From the NCBI GenBank assembly GCA_010365215.1, contig JAAFGT010000026.1, positions 1-45,631 of the forward strand: 45,631 nt of DNA. The letters are read 5' to 3'. The stretch is from Acidipila sp. (lineage in GTDB: Bacteria; Acidobacteriota; Terriglobia; Acidiferrales; UBA7541). A program made the translations under genes and the position numbers. How positions within the stretch are numbered: position 1 is the stretch's first letter; each line of letters starts with the position of its first letter. This document shows, piece after piece, positions 26,461 to 36,106 of this stretch. The notes under the pieces were generated by a model. That model was given only the letters and a program-made list of their open reading frames with translations, ran no database searches and was not told the DNA's origin.

Positions 26461-27363
26461 ATGTACGTCATCGCCGGCGCCACCGGCAACACCGGAAAAG
26501 TAATCGCGGAACTTCTGCTCGCCAAGGGACAAAAAGTTCGCGTGATCTCTCGCAGCGCCGACAAATTGCAGCCCTTCGTAAACCAGGGCGCTGAAGCTTT
26601 CGTCGGTTCCCTCGACGATTCCGTCGCCATGACCCGCGCATTCTCGGGGGCCACCGCCGTTTACGTGATGATTCCGCCTGATATCACCGCGAAAGATTTT
26701 CGGGCCACGCAAGACCGCACCAGCGACGCGCTTGCCGCAGCCATCGCCGGCGCAAACGTCAGCCACGCAGTTTCACTTTCCAGCGTAGGCGCTGACAAAT
26801 CGGAAAAAACCGGCCCGGTCGTCGGTCTGCACCAGTTCGAGGAGAAACTAAACCGCATCGCCAATCTAAACGTGCTGCACCTGCGCGCGGGGTACTTCAT
26901 GGAAAATCTGCTGCCGCAGATGGGCGTGATCCACTCAATGGGAATGATGGCCGGCCCGCTGAAGGGCGATCTCCAAGTAGCGATGATCGCCACGCGAGAT
27001 ATAGGCGCGGCCGCCGCCGCGGCGCTGCAAGCGCGCGACTTCACCGGCAAGCAAACCCGCGAGCTGCTCGGCCAGCGCGACGTCACCATGAACGAGGCAG
27101 CGGCGATTATCGGCAAGGCCATCGCCAAGCCCGGTCTGTCTTACTCCAAAGTCCCCGACATGATGCTCAAGCCCGCGCTCAAGCAGCTCGGCATGTCCTC
27201 AAGCATGGTCGATCTGCTCCTGGAAATGGCCGGCGCGCTAAACTCCGGCTACATGACGCCCCTCGAGAACCGCTCCGCCGCCAACACCACGCCCACCAGC
27301 ATCGAAAACTTCGTCGCTGATATTTTTGTCCCGGCATTCCGCGGAAACGCCGCCGGAGCGTAA
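26461..27363 (+). CDS. NmrA-like NAD(P)-binding protein
   Basis: 300 residues, with GAGGAGGAAG just before the ATG. The N-terminal YVIAGATGNTGKVIAELLLAKG is a Rossmann dinucleotide loop (GxxGxxG), followed by VRVISRSADKL and SLDDSVAMTRAFSGATAVYVM, as in NmrA/YcaZ-type atypical SDRs. The YxxxK catalytic pair of classical SDRs is not evident, so it may be a redox sensor or a reductase of the quinone-oxidoreductase-2 type. It follows hutU by 10 nt and is very likely in the same transcript. A role in histidine breakdown is only an inference from position. It converges with the amidohydrolase gene with an 11-nt gap. Confidence 0.87.
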   Translation: MYVIAGATGNTGKVIAELLLAKGQKVRVISRSADKLQPFVNQGAEAFVGSLDDSVAMTRAFSGATAVYVMIPPDITAKDFRATQDRTSDALAAAIAGANVSHAVSLSSVGADKSEKTGPVVGLHQFEEKLNRIANLNVLHLRAGYFMENLLPQMGVIHSMGMMAGPLKGDLQVAMIATRDIGAAAAAALQARDFTGKQTRELLGQRDVTMNEAAAIIGKAIAKPGLSYSKVPDMMLKPALKQLGMSSSMVDLLLEMAGALNSGYMTPLENRSAANTTPTSIENFVADIFVPAFRGNAAGA

Positions 27364-27374
27364 CGCCAGCCGCT

Positions 27375-29108
27375 CTACGGTTTGTAGCCCGCGCCCCGCA
27401 GCACTTTTCCGGGCAGCGCGCTGGTCATCTTCCCTTCCGCGATCACCGCCACGCCATTCACCAGCACATACTCCATACCCTCGGAAAGCTGGTTGGGATT
27501 CTCAAATGTCGCCACGTCGCGAATTTTCTCCGCATCGAATACCACCACGTCCGCCCACATTCCCGCTTTAAGCACGCCGCGGTCCGTCAGGCGCATGCGC
27601 TGCGCGGCCAGCGCGGTCATCTTGCGAATTGCTTCTTCCAGCCGCAGCAGTTTTTCTTCGCGCACATATTTCCTCAGGATGCGCGGGAACGTGCCGTACG
27701 CCCGGGGGTGGGGATGCTCCTTGCCCAGCAGGCCATCCGGCGCGGTGCCCTGCGAATCGTTGTCAAAAGCCACCCACGGCTGCGCTACCGCCAGGCGAAT
27801 GTCCCGCTCGTCCATCCCAAACACAGCCACCTCGGTGAACGCGTTGTCTTCGATCAACACGTCGAAGATCGTGTCGATGGGATCCTTGTTCCAAAGTTTG
27901 GCAATCTCCGCGATGGTCTTGCCCTGCAGCGGCAGCAGTTTCGGATTCTGCACCACGCACAGCAGTATTTTGTCGGGCCCGCTGATCTCCTGCCACTCGT
28001 TGTCCCACTCTTCCGAGGGAGTTTCCATCTCTTTGCGGATGCGCGCCCGCAGGGCCGGATCTTTGAGGCGCTCGATGAGCTTCGCTTCGCCGCCCGCATG
28101 CGCCCATGCCGGAATAAACGCGGAAAAGCTGTTGAACCACGCGGGATAAGCGTAGGTGTCCGCGCTGATATCCACGCCTTCCGCGCGGGCCTTCTCAATT
28201 CGCGCCACCACTTCCGGCATGCGTCCCCAGTTCGCCTTGCCGGCCACCTTCAGGTGCCACACTTCGATGGGCACGTGCGCCTCGCGGCCAATGCGCACGG
28301 CTTCGTCGATGGCCGTAAGCACTCCGTTACTTTCGTTGCGCATGTGAGTCGAGTAGATGCCGCCAAACGGCGCCGCTTCGCTGGCCAGCGCAATCAGCTC
28401 TTCGGTTTTCGCGTAGGGCGCGGGCGCGTATTCCAGCGCCGTGGAAACGCCCACCGCGCCGTCGCGCATCGCCTCGCGCACCAGCGCCTTCATTTTCTCA
28501 AGCTCCGCAGCGGTCGGTTGACGATCATCGTCGCCCAGCACCATGCGCCGCACCTGCGTCGCGCCCACGTAGCTGGCTAGATTGATCCCCATACCTTGCT
28601 TTTCGAGCCGCGCAAAATACTGCCGGAAAGTGCGCCAATCCGCAGTGACGCCATAGTGTTTCCAGCCAAGCGCATCGCCTGCCACCAATGCGTCACTCTG
28701 CGGCGCGATGCTGCCCCCTTCGCCGGTAATTTCCGTAGTAATGCCCTGAAAAATCTTCGACGGCAGATGCGGATTCACCAGAATGGTCAGCTCGGACTGC
28801 CCCAGCATGTCGATAAAGCCCGGCGCGACTATCTTTCCCGCGGCATCGATCGTCCGGGTCGCCGGGCACCGCGGCGTTGCTACCTCACAAATCGCTCCGA
28901 TCGCCGCGATGCGCCCATCGCGAATGGCCACATCGCCCGAATACCATGGCGAGCCGGTGCCATCGACAATTCTCCCATTGCGGATAACCACATCGTAGCG
29001 CGCGCCGCTCGCGCGATTATCCAGAGCCGCATTCTGTTCCGCTTGTCCCAACGCCTGCGACACGCACGCCAGCAGGACGAGCCCGAAAATCGTTGCTCTA
29101 ACAAGCAT
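27375..29108 (-). CDS. Secreted D-aminoacylase-like amidohydrolase with altered metal ligands
   Basis: 577 residues from the ATG at 29108 (GGAGG five bases upstream), beginning with a signal peptide (LVRATIFGLVLLACVSQALG). The fold is that of N-acyl-D-amino-acid deacylases: VVIRNGRIVDGTGSPWYSGDV, VAPGFID, YSTHMRNES, EVWHLKVAGKANWG, PRAYGTFPRILRKYVRE and a final GMWADVVVFD. The canonical HxH after GFID is replaced by MLGQS (residues 101-105), and the usual GNCG by GEGG (around 130). The His of STHMR and of VWHLK remain. A changed or mononuclear metal site is likely. It lies inside the hut cluster on the opposite strand, so its link to the pathway is uncertain. Confidence 0.85.
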   Translation of the reverse strand: MLVRATIFGLVLLACVSQALGQAEQNAALDNRASGARYDVVIRNGRIVDGTGSPWYSGDVAIRDGRIAAIGAICEVATPRCPATRTIDAAGKIVAPGFIDMLGQSELTILVNPHLPSKIFQGITTEITGEGGSIAPQSDALVAGDALGWKHYGVTADWRTFRQYFARLEKQGMGINLASYVGATQVRRMVLGDDDRQPTAAELEKMKALVREAMRDGAVGVSTALEYAPAPYAKTEELIALASEAAPFGGIYSTHMRNESNGVLTAIDEAVRIGREAHVPIEVWHLKVAGKANWGRMPEVVARIEKARAEGVDISADTYAYPAWFNSFSAFIPAWAHAGGEAKLIERLKDPALRARIRKEMETPSEEWDNEWQEISGPDKILLCVVQNPKLLPLQGKTIAEIAKLWNKDPIDTIFDVLIEDNAFTEVAVFGMDERDIRLAVAQPWVAFDNDSQGTAPDGLLGKEHPHPRAYGTFPRILRKYVREEKLLRLEEAIRKMTALAAQRMRLTDRGVLKAGMWADVVVFDAEKIRDVATFENPNQLSEGMEYVLVNGVAVIAEGKMTSALPGKVLRGAGYKP

Positions 29109-29265
29109 CTTTTCCTCCGTGCGGAAAACATCGCCCATCGGCGCCAGACGCATCGCATCATACGCCCGCACGCACCCTAGTTCTAGCCGATGGACATTCC
29201 CTCTCCCGGCTCCCATCGGTGGAAGCATATTTTAGAGGTAGAATAACCCGCGTTGCCCACATCGC
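29109..29265. promoter_or_regulatory. Divergent promoter region, amidohydrolase / hutI
   Basis: 157 nt between two divergent genes, so it should carry both promoters. An AT-rich patch (CATATTTTAGAGGTAGAATAA, about 29227-29247) lies just before hutI and contains -10-like words. I cannot define a matching -35 or a regulator site. Confidence 0.4.
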
Positions 29266-30648
29266 ATGACCAAACCAAAAAACTCGCTACTGATCACCGG
29301 CTGCCGCCAACTGGTTACTCTCGCCGGGGCCTCGCCCCGCCGAGGAAACGCCATGCGCGAGCTGGGCATTGTTGCTGACGGCGCGGTGCTCATTGAGGAA
29401 GGCCGCATCGCCGCAGTCGGCACGCGGCGCGAGATTGAACGCCGCGCCGACGCGCGCCGCGCCCTTAAACTCGACATAGCCGGCCGCATCCTTGTGCCCG
29501 GCCTGGTCGATTCCCACACCCATCTTATTTTCCCGGTAAGCCGCGCCGCCGAATACGAGCAGCGCATTTCCGGTGCCACCTACGAGGAGATTGCGCGCTC
29601 CGGCGGCGGAATACTTTCCACCGTGCGGCATCTGCGCGCCGCGCGGGCGCCGGCCCTCGAGCGCGCCGCGCTCGCATTCCTCCAGGAATTTGCCGCGCAC
29701 GGCACCACCACCCTCGAAGCAAAAAGCGGTTACGGCCTCGACTGGCCCAGCGAACGGCGTATCCTGCGCCTGCTTCGCGAGCTCGGTCGCCAGCAGCCCG
29801 TTGAAATCGTGCCTACCTTCCTGGGCGCCCACGTCATTCCCCCGGAATATCGCCCGCACAAAACCGGCGCCGAGGAATATATCGCGCGCGTCTGCAAAGA
29901 CATGCTTCCCGCCGTCGCCCGCGAAAAACTGGCGCAGTTCTGCGACGTTTTTGTCGATCGCGGCGCCTTCACCGTGGATCAAGCCCGACGAATTTTTGCC
30001 GCCGCGCGCGCGCTGGGCCTGGTGCCGCGACTCCATGCCGAGCAGCTCAGCCATACCGGCGCCGCGCGTCTGGCCATCGAAGTCGGCGCGGCCAGCGCCG
30101 ACCACCTCGAACAGGTCGACACCAATGACATCCGCGCGCTGGCAAAATCCGGCGTCACCTGCACTATGCTGCCCGGCTGCAATTTCCATCTTGGCTTGCG
30201 CCAGTACGCGCCGGCCCGCGCGCTCATCAACGCCGGAGCCATCGTCGCGTTGGCCACCGACTTTAATCCTGGCACCAGCCCCACGCTCAGCCTGCCCATG
30301 ACCATGGCTCTGGCCTGCACGCAAATGCGCATGACTCCCGCCGAGGCGCTCACCGCCTGCACCATCAACGCCGCGCACTCGCTCCGCCTGGACGCGCGCA
30401 TCGGCTCCATTGAAGTTGGCAAGGACGCCGACCTCGCCGTATTCGATCTTTGCGACTACCGCGAGATTCCCTATTATTTCGGAGTCAACTATTGCTGGAT
30501 GACCGTGAAGCGCGGCAGCACCGTGTATTCGCGGCAGCCCGCGACCCGGGCTGATAGCCCACGTCCGCCCAAGACTCGTACGCGACGTGCACCGCGCGCG
30601 ACGGAAGCCCGCATGACCGAAATTTCGGATGCCGGATACGCGTTATGA
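29266..30648 (+). CDS. hutI: Imidazolonepropionase with basic C-terminal extension
   Basis: 460 residues. It opens imidazolonepropionate to N-formiminoglutamate, the third step of histidine breakdown. Zinc ligands are visible in VDSHTHLIF (H84, H86), ATDFNPGTSPT and the His-rich middle (LGAHVIPPEYRPH, LHAEQLSHTGAA, SADHLEQV). The body ends with YCWMTVKRGSTVYSRQP, where most HutI proteins stop. Here about 40 further residues follow, rich in Arg/Pro/Thr and without resemblance to anything. The stop overlaps the kinase start (ATGA). The extension may be harmless read-through created when the kinase gene became fused to the operon. Confidence 0.95.
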   Translation: MTKPKNSLLITGCRQLVTLAGASPRRGNAMRELGIVADGAVLIEEGRIAAVGTRREIERRADARRALKLDIAGRILVPGLVDSHTHLIFPVSRAAEYEQRISGATYEEIARSGGGILSTVRHLRAARAPALERAALAFLQEFAAHGTTTLEAKSGYGLDWPSERRILRLLRELGRQQPVEIVPTFLGAHVIPPEYRPHKTGAEEYIARVCKDMLPAVAREKLAQFCDVFVDRGAFTVDQARRIFAAARALGLVPRLHAEQLSHTGAARLAIEVGAASADHLEQVDTNDIRALAKSGVTCTMLPGCNFHLGLRQYAPARALINAGAIVALATDFNPGTSPTLSLPMTMALACTQMRMTPAEALTACTINAAHSLRLDARIGSIEVGKDADLAVFDLCDYREIPYYFGVNYCWMTVKRGSTVYSRQPATRADSPRPPKTRTRRAPRATEARMTEISDAGYAL

Positions 30649-33035
30649 TTAACCAGACGCTCGGTCACTACCGCATCGTCGCGCAACTTGGCTCCGGCGG
30701 CATGGGCGTGGTCTATCGCGCGCGGGATCTCCGCCTCGACCGCGACGTGGCGTTGAAAGTCCTGCCGCCCGGCACCCTCTCCGACGAAGCGACTCGCAAG
30801 CAGTTCCGCAAAGAAGCCCTGGCGCTGGCCAAGCTCAATCATCCCAACATTGAAACCGTTCACGAATTTGATACCCAGGACAACGTCGATTTTCTGGTGA
30901 TGGAGCTTATTGAAGGAACCACGCTCGCGGACCGCCTGCGCAACGGGCCCCTTCCCGAAAAAGATGTCCTTGCGTTCGGCGCCCAGCTCGCTGCGGGCCT
31001 CGAAGAGGCGCACGAGCACGGCGTCGTGCATCGCGATTTGAAACCGGGAAATATCTTCGTGACGCCGAAGGGCTTGGTGAAAGTGCTCGATTTCGGTCTG
31101 GCCAGATTCCAGCAGCGAGAAAAAGCGCCTGACCTCACCGCCAGCCTTACCGCAGTGCTTCCCCTCGCGGGGACTCTGCCCTACATGGCTCCGGAACAGT
31201 TGCACGGCGAGCCCGCCGACGAGCGCAGCGATATCTATGCCGCCGGCACCGTGCTCTACGAAATGGCTACCGGAGTTCGTCCGTTCCGTGACGAGCTGTC
31301 CACGCGTCTCGCCGACTCCATCCTCCATCAGCCCCCGCCTCCCCCGTGCGCCGTGAATCCGCGGGTCTCTGCGCCGCTTCAAGCCATCATCCTGAAGTGC
31401 CTGGACAAAGAACCGGAAAGCCGCTACCAGTCAGCCAAAGAGCTGGAAGTTGACCTGCGACGCGTGGCGCGCGATTCCACGTCAACGCGTGTGGCCATTT
31501 CAAGTTCTGGAAACGTTGCATTGGTCGCCCGGCCGCCTTCGAACCGACGATTATCTATCGTTGCCGCGTTGGTGGGGTTCCTCGCGCTCGCCGCCATCGC
31601 CAGTTGGTGGGCTTTCAGTCCGCAAGGGCCGCGAACCGCGCACGCCGCGCAGACCACAGTGGCCGTGCTCCCCTTCCAGAACCTCGGCGCCGGCGCGGAC
31701 GCCGACTACCTGCGATTTGCCCTCGCCGACCAGATTGCCACTACGCTCAGCTACGCTTCTGCCCTGGCCGTGCGTCCCTCCACGATGACTCAGAAATATG
31801 CCGAACGCGATGTCGACGTTCAAGTGGCCGGGCGAGCCTTGCGCGTGGCCAATATCGTCACCGGACACTTTCTCCAGCAGGGCGGCCACATCCAGATGAG
31901 CCTCGAGCTGATCGACGTGGAAGGCAATCGCGTGCTTTGGCGCGATACTGTCGACGCGCGCGCGGACGACCGCATTGGCTTAGAAGCCCAGCTCGCCGCG
32001 CGCGTGCGCCAGGGCGTGGCCACACGTCTGGGCGCGGCGTCAACCGGCTCTGCTGCCGGGCGCACCCAGCCGAAGAATCCTCAAGCTTACGATCTTTACC
32101 TGCACGCTATCGCGCTCCCTCACGATCCCGTTCCTAATAAGCAGGCCATCTCGCTGTTGGAGCAATCCGTCGCGCTGGACTCCGGGTATGCACCGGCCTG
32201 GAGCGCTCTTGGAAGCCGCTATAACTACGACGCGCAGTACTCTACCGGCGGTGACGAAGCCTTCCGGCGAACCGAGGCGGATCTGGGACGCGCCCTCGCG
32301 CTCGACACGGACCTGGTCGATGCGGCTACTGGTCTGGCCTCCTCGCACCTGGAGAACGGAAAAATGAACGCAGCGTATGAGGAAGCCAAAGCCGCGGTCA
32401 CGCGAAGACCTGACAGCGCCATCGCCCATTTCACTCTGAGCTACGTCTTGCGTTACGCCAGCCTGTTGGATGAATCAGTGAGGGAATGTGACCTCGCCTT
32501 CGCTCTTGATCCCACCGACTACCGTTTGCGCTCTTGCGCGTTCGCTTTTATCTATCTGAACCGGCCCGGCCGCGCCATGGAATTTGTCCGTCTGGACAGC
32601 GGCTCGGAGTGGTCCAATCGAGCCGGCGGAATGATCCCCATGGAACAGGGAAAAATCGACGAGGCCATGGCTTACTTTCAGAAAATCCCCGCGGATTCCT
32701 GGTTGTCGCCTCAGCTGATTATTGCCTGCATGATGCACCGGCCCGCCGACGAAATTGACCGTTTGACCCAAGAATGGCAAGCCGCTTTGGCGTCGGTGCG
32801 AGACGGTGAATACATCTACAACACCACGGCGGACCTGGTCTTCTGTGGAAAGCGGATGGAAGCCCTGCACAACCTCCACCGCGCCATTGACCACAATTTT
32901 TGCGCCATTCAGGCGGGGGATACCGATCCGAGATACGCCAGTCTGCGTAGCATGCCGGAATTCGCCGCTTTCCGCGACGCCGCCACGGAGTGCCGGAAGA
33001 AATTCCTCGTTCAGCGCGATGCGCAGATCCATTAA
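30645..33035 (+). CDS. Ser/Thr protein kinase with TolB-like domain and TPR repeats
   Basis: 796 residues; the ATG overlaps the hutI TGA. The kinase domain (about 8-275) looks active: LGSGGMGVVYRA, VALK (K38), HRDLKPGN (D131), DFG (D149), and a YMAPEQ segment. A single membrane helix follows at about 300-322 (LSIVAALVGFLALAAIASWW). Outside it are a TolB-N/FlgO-like domain (VAVLPFQNLGAGADADYL, LIDVEGNRVLWRDTVDA) and TPR-type repeats to the end. This is the common acidobacterial arrangement of a cytoplasmic kinase with a periplasmic sensing tail. Its position between hutI and ftcD suggests co-transcription, and the signal and targets are unknown. Confidence 0.94.
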   Translation: MINQTLGHYRIVAQLGSGGMGVVYRARDLRLDRDVALKVLPPGTLSDEATRKQFRKEALALAKLNHPNIETVHEFDTQDNVDFLVMELIEGTTLADRLRNGPLPEKDVLAFGAQLAAGLEEAHEHGVVHRDLKPGNIFVTPKGLVKVLDFGLARFQQREKAPDLTASLTAVLPLAGTLPYMAPEQLHGEPADERSDIYAAGTVLYEMATGVRPFRDELSTRLADSILHQPPPPPCAVNPRVSAPLQAIILKCLDKEPESRYQSAKELEVDLRRVARDSTSTRVAISSSGNVALVARPPSNRRLSIVAALVGFLALAAIASWWAFSPQGPRTAHAAQTTVAVLPFQNLGAGADADYLRFALADQIATTLSYASALAVRPSTMTQKYAERDVDVQVAGRALRVANIVTGHFLQQGGHIQMSLELIDVEGNRVLWRDTVDARADDRIGLEAQLAARVRQGVATRLGAASTGSAAGRTQPKNPQAYDLYLHAIALPHDPVPNKQAISLLEQSVALDSGYAPAWSALGSRYNYDAQYSTGGDEAFRRTEADLGRALALDTDLVDAATGLASSHLENGKMNAAYEEAKAAVTRRPDSAIAHFTLSYVLRYASLLDESVRECDLAFALDPTDYRLRSCAFAFIYLNRPGRAMEFVRLDSGSEWSNRAGGMIPMEQGKIDEAMAYFQKIPADSWLSPQLIIACMMHRPADEIDRLTQEWQAALASVRDGEYIYNTTADLVFCGKRMEALHNLHRAIDHNFCAIQAGDTDPRYASLRSMPEFAAFRDAATECRKKFLVQRDAQIH

Positions 33036-33188
33036 AAAGCTGCACGCGGTTGGCCTGTGTTATAAGCACCGCTTCACCCGCTTCACCCTATCGGGCTGCT
33101 CGGAAATCCCGTATGATTTTGGACGGTAACTGTTTCCGGTTATTTTAGGCCGCACCGAGGCGAGCAGTCAGCGCGGAAAGCGTCACGA

Positions 33189-34724
33189 ATGAAACGACTC
33201 ATCGAATGTGTGCCGAATTTTTCTGAAGGTCGCGACGCCGCAAAGGTCGAGGCGCTGGTCGAGGCCATGCGCGCGGTCGATGGTGTGGCCGTCCTTGACC
33301 GCGAGATGGATGCGGACCACAACCGCTGCGTCATCACCCTCGCGGGCGAGCCGGACCCGGTCGCCGAGGCGGCTCTTCGTGGCGTCGGCAAAGCGCTCGA
33401 GCTCATAGATCTAACCAAACATTCCGGCGCGCATCCGCGCCTCGGCGCCGCCGACGTCATCCCCTTCATCCCGGTCGAGGGCGTCACCCTGGACGACTGT
33501 GTAGCGCTGGCCCGCCACGTAGGCCGCGAAATCTGGGAGCGCTACCATATCCCCGTCTATTACTACGAGGCCGCTGCGCTGCGCCCCGAACGCGCCAACC
33601 TCGAAAATATCCGCAAAGGCCAGTTCGAAGGCCTGCGCGAAGAAGCGCCCAAAAATCCCGCCCGTGCTGCCGACGTAGGCGGCCCGGCGCTGCACCCCAC
33701 CGCCGGCGCCACCGTGGTGGGCGCGCGCAAATTTCTCATCGCCTACAACGTCAACCTGAATACGCCCGACATGGCCATCGCTAATAAAATTGCCAAGGCC
33801 ATTCGTTTTTCCAGCGGCGGCCTGCGCTACGCGAAAGCCATGGGCGTCGACTTGCAAGCGCGCCACCTGGCGCAGGTTTCCATCAATCTCACCGACTTTG
33901 AACAGACCCCGATGCACCGCGTTTTTGAACTGGTCGAGCGCGAGGCCAAACGGTACGGCGCCGCCATCGTGGGCAGCGAGATCGTCGGCCTCGTGCCGCA
34001 GCGCGCTTTGGACATGGCCGCGGATTTTTTCCTCCAGCTCGAAAATTTCTCTCCCGCGCAGGTTCTCGAAAATAAACTTGCCGCTGCGCGCGAGGGCCGC
34101 CCGCTCGAAGCCACCGGCGCCCTTGCGTCGCAGGCGCGCCCGTTTCTGGACGCGGTCGCCGCACCCTCTGCCGTGCCCGGTGGCGGTTCCGTCGCCGCAC
34201 TGGCCGGCGCTCTCGCCGCCAGCCTCGGACAGATGGTCGCCAGCCTTTCGCGGCAAAAAAAATCACAAGCTGCACACGTCGAGCAACTTACCGCTATGCT
34301 GGCGGAACTGCGCGCTGCTGGTGATGTACTCACCGAGGCGGTCGACCGCGACGCCCAGTCCTATGAAGCCGTAATGATCGCCTTCCGCCTGCCAAAAGCG
34401 ACTCCAGCCGAACAAGCAGCACGGACCGCGGCAATTCAGAACGCCACTCGCGGGGCGGCCGAAGTCCCTCTACAAGTGGCGGAAACTTCCGCTACACTTT
34501 TCGAGTTGCTCGGGCAACTGGAAGGCTTCTCCAGCGCTTCTATGATCTCAGACCTTCGCGTCGGCCGGCTGATGGCGGTGGCGGCCACAAAGGGCGCGCT
34601 CGAAAATGTTGCCATCAACCTGGAGTCCATCACGGACGCGGAATACGCCGCAAAAACCCGGGGGAAAGCGGCGGACATCCGAGCACGCGTGGCGGACGGA
34701 GCCGGAAATGCACCCGGCCGTTAA
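33189..34724 (+). CDS. ftcD: Fused glutamate formimidoyltransferase / formimidoyl-THF cyclodeaminase
   Basis: 511 residues. The N-terminal 300 residues are a glutamate formimidoyltransferase: RLIECVPNFSEGRD, the catalytic His region KHSGAHPRLGAADVIPFIP, GPALHPTAGATVVGARKFLIAYNVNL. The last 190 residues are the cyclodeaminase: APSAVPGGGSVAALAGALAA, VDRDAQSYEAVM, and SDLRVGRLMAVAATKGALENV. The fused protein moves the formimino group from formiminoglutamate to tetrahydrofolate and releases ammonia, finishing the glutamate branch. The two-domain fusion is known from animals and several bacteria. It lies 153 nt after the kinase gene. No hutG is seen, so this is the tetrahydrofolate route. Confidence 0.95.
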   Translation: MKRLIECVPNFSEGRDAAKVEALVEAMRAVDGVAVLDREMDADHNRCVITLAGEPDPVAEAALRGVGKALELIDLTKHSGAHPRLGAADVIPFIPVEGVTLDDCVALARHVGREIWERYHIPVYYYEAAALRPERANLENIRKGQFEGLREEAPKNPARAADVGGPALHPTAGATVVGARKFLIAYNVNLNTPDMAIANKIAKAIRFSSGGLRYAKAMGVDLQARHLAQVSINLTDFEQTPMHRVFELVEREAKRYGAAIVGSEIVGLVPQRALDMAADFFLQLENFSPAQVLENKLAAAREGRPLEATGALASQARPFLDAVAAPSAVPGGGSVAALAGALAASLGQMVASLSRQKKSQAAHVEQLTAMLAELRAAGDVLTEAVDRDAQSYEAVMIAFRLPKATPAEQAARTAAIQNATRGAAEVPLQVAETSATLFELLGQLEGFSSASMISDLRVGRLMAVAATKGALENVAINLESITDAEYAAKTRGKAADIRARVADGAGNAPGR

Positions 34725-34825
34725 ATTTATTGCACGAGTACGGCGGAGAAAAGATGCCGCGCCAGCTCGCGCCAGGGAAAAGGGGAATAATGACAAGTCG
34801 CACGGAACGTCACACAAAAGGTCAC

Positions 34826-35929
34826 ATGAAGCGTAGAGCGATCACTCGTATCTTGGCACTGGCCGTCGCTCTTCTTCTGCTGCCCTCAGCCGTGCCGCCC
34901 TCGCGCGCCGGCTCGCTCACCACGTCCGTGCTCGGAATGTTTCCGAAAGACGTCGGTGAATTTGTCTACGTGGACCTGAAGACGGCGCGCCGCTTTTCCT
35001 GGTTTGCTCAATTCAAAGACCAGGTGGTGCCCAGCCGCTTTCGCCAATTCGAAAAATTTCTCGCCGCCGCCGGCATCGATCCCGATACGCACGTGGACGA
35101 GCTGGCCTGGGCCGCAGTAATGTCCGGCCCCAAGACCGTCCAGGCGAAGGCCGAGCCTCCCGCCCTGCCGCCCGCGAAAGATTCGCAGGACAAAGCTTCT
35201 ACTTCCCCGGCCAAGAAGCCCGCGCCTGTCCGCGCACCCTTGCCCGAGATCTCTGGAGAACAGATCGTCGGCATCGCCATCGGCAATTTTTCGCCCGACT
35301 CCGCCGAAAAATACTTCGAAAAACAGAAACTCCCCACCCTCAAACTGCGCGGCTTCACCCTGTACGGCTTTGGTGCCGGGACGGGCCCCGGCGACATTTT
35401 CTTTTTCTTCATCGATTCCAACACCGCCGCCTTCGGCCATCGCCAGGAGCTCGAAAAGCTGATCGACGTGCGTTTCGGCGCCGAGGAAAGTTTTCTGCGC
35501 AACGAACACATTTATCCCCTGGTGGATGAAGTGAACGGACGCGGCGTGATGTGGGCGGCCATGGACGATGGCTACACGCGCCTCGGCATCAACCAACTTC
35601 TTCCCGAAGCCGCGCAGTTCCCCGACGCCGGAAAACTGCTCGCGCGCGTCAAGGCCATGACCATCGACGTGCAAGCCGATAATGGAATCGACACCCACCT
35701 CAACGCGGTATGCGGCTCGCCCGATGATGCCAATGCCTTCGCCCAACTCCTGCAGGCCGGACTGCTCTATCGCCGGTATCAGGAAGCGAAGACCAATCCT
35801 GATCTGGCCAGGGCCATCGACAGCTCCACGGTCAGCGCCAGCGGTGACCGGCTCAAAGTCGGTCTCGCGCTAAACAACGAACTACTCATGGCACTCCTGC
35901 GACGGAACACCTTCGCCTTGAGAAACTAA
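34826..35929 (+). CDS. Secreted protein of unknown function
   Basis: 367 residues from the ATG at 34826, chosen to place a normal signal peptide at the start (KRRAITRILALAVALLLLPSAVPPSRA). An ATG at 34790 has a better ribosome site (AAAAGGGG), so 12 more residues are possible. After the signal the protein reads TTSVLGMFPKDVGEFVYVDL, the way DUF3352-like envelope proteins begin. A Lys/Pro/Ala-rich linker covers about 110-140. The C-terminal half alternates strands and helices, including FAQLLQAGLLYRRYQEAK. I cannot name a family with confidence. It follows ftcD on the same strand after about 100 nt. Confidence 0.75.
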   Translation: MKRRAITRILALAVALLLLPSAVPPSRAGSLTTSVLGMFPKDVGEFVYVDLKTARRFSWFAQFKDQVVPSRFRQFEKFLAAAGIDPDTHVDELAWAAVMSGPKTVQAKAEPPALPPAKDSQDKASTSPAKKPAPVRAPLPEISGEQIVGIAIGNFSPDSAEKYFEKQKLPTLKLRGFTLYGFGAGTGPGDIFFFFIDSNTAAFGHRQELEKLIDVRFGAEESFLRNEHIYPLVDEVNGRGVMWAAMDDGYTRLGINQLLPEAAQFPDAGKLLARVKAMTIDVQADNGIDTHLNAVCGSPDDANAFAQLLQAGLLYRRYQEAKTNPDLARAIDSSTVSASGDRLKVGLALNNELLMALLRRNTFALRN

Positions 35930-35982
35930 TCGCAGCTCTCTCATTCCGAGCCAAGCCGGTTTATGGACCCGCTCAATACGTT

Positions 35983-36006
35983 GTCATTCCGAGCGCAGCG
36001 AGGAAT
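35983..36006. repeat. REP-like element GTCATTCCGAGCG...
   Basis: GTCATTCCGAGCGCAGCGAGGAAT, with ATTCC and GGAAT as inverted ends. This TCATTCCGAGC...GAGGAAT word is widespread between genes in acidobacterial and some other soil genomes. A partial copy (TCATTCCGAGCC) is at 35941-35952. It is a dispersed extragenic repeat; I claim no function for it here. Confidence 0.6.
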
Positions 36007-36106
36007 TGCTCTTAACGCAAGCCAAATACAACCTGGATTCTTACACTCGCTTACTGCAGTTAGGTTCGAAACGTTTTTGGTAGAAAGAATAGGAGAGCGG
36101 GGTTCC

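Noticed and set aside
28880-29161. Open frames overlapping the amidohydrolase N-terminus
   Set aside because: They are alternative-frame shadows; the 29108 start has a strong ribosome site and a signal peptide.
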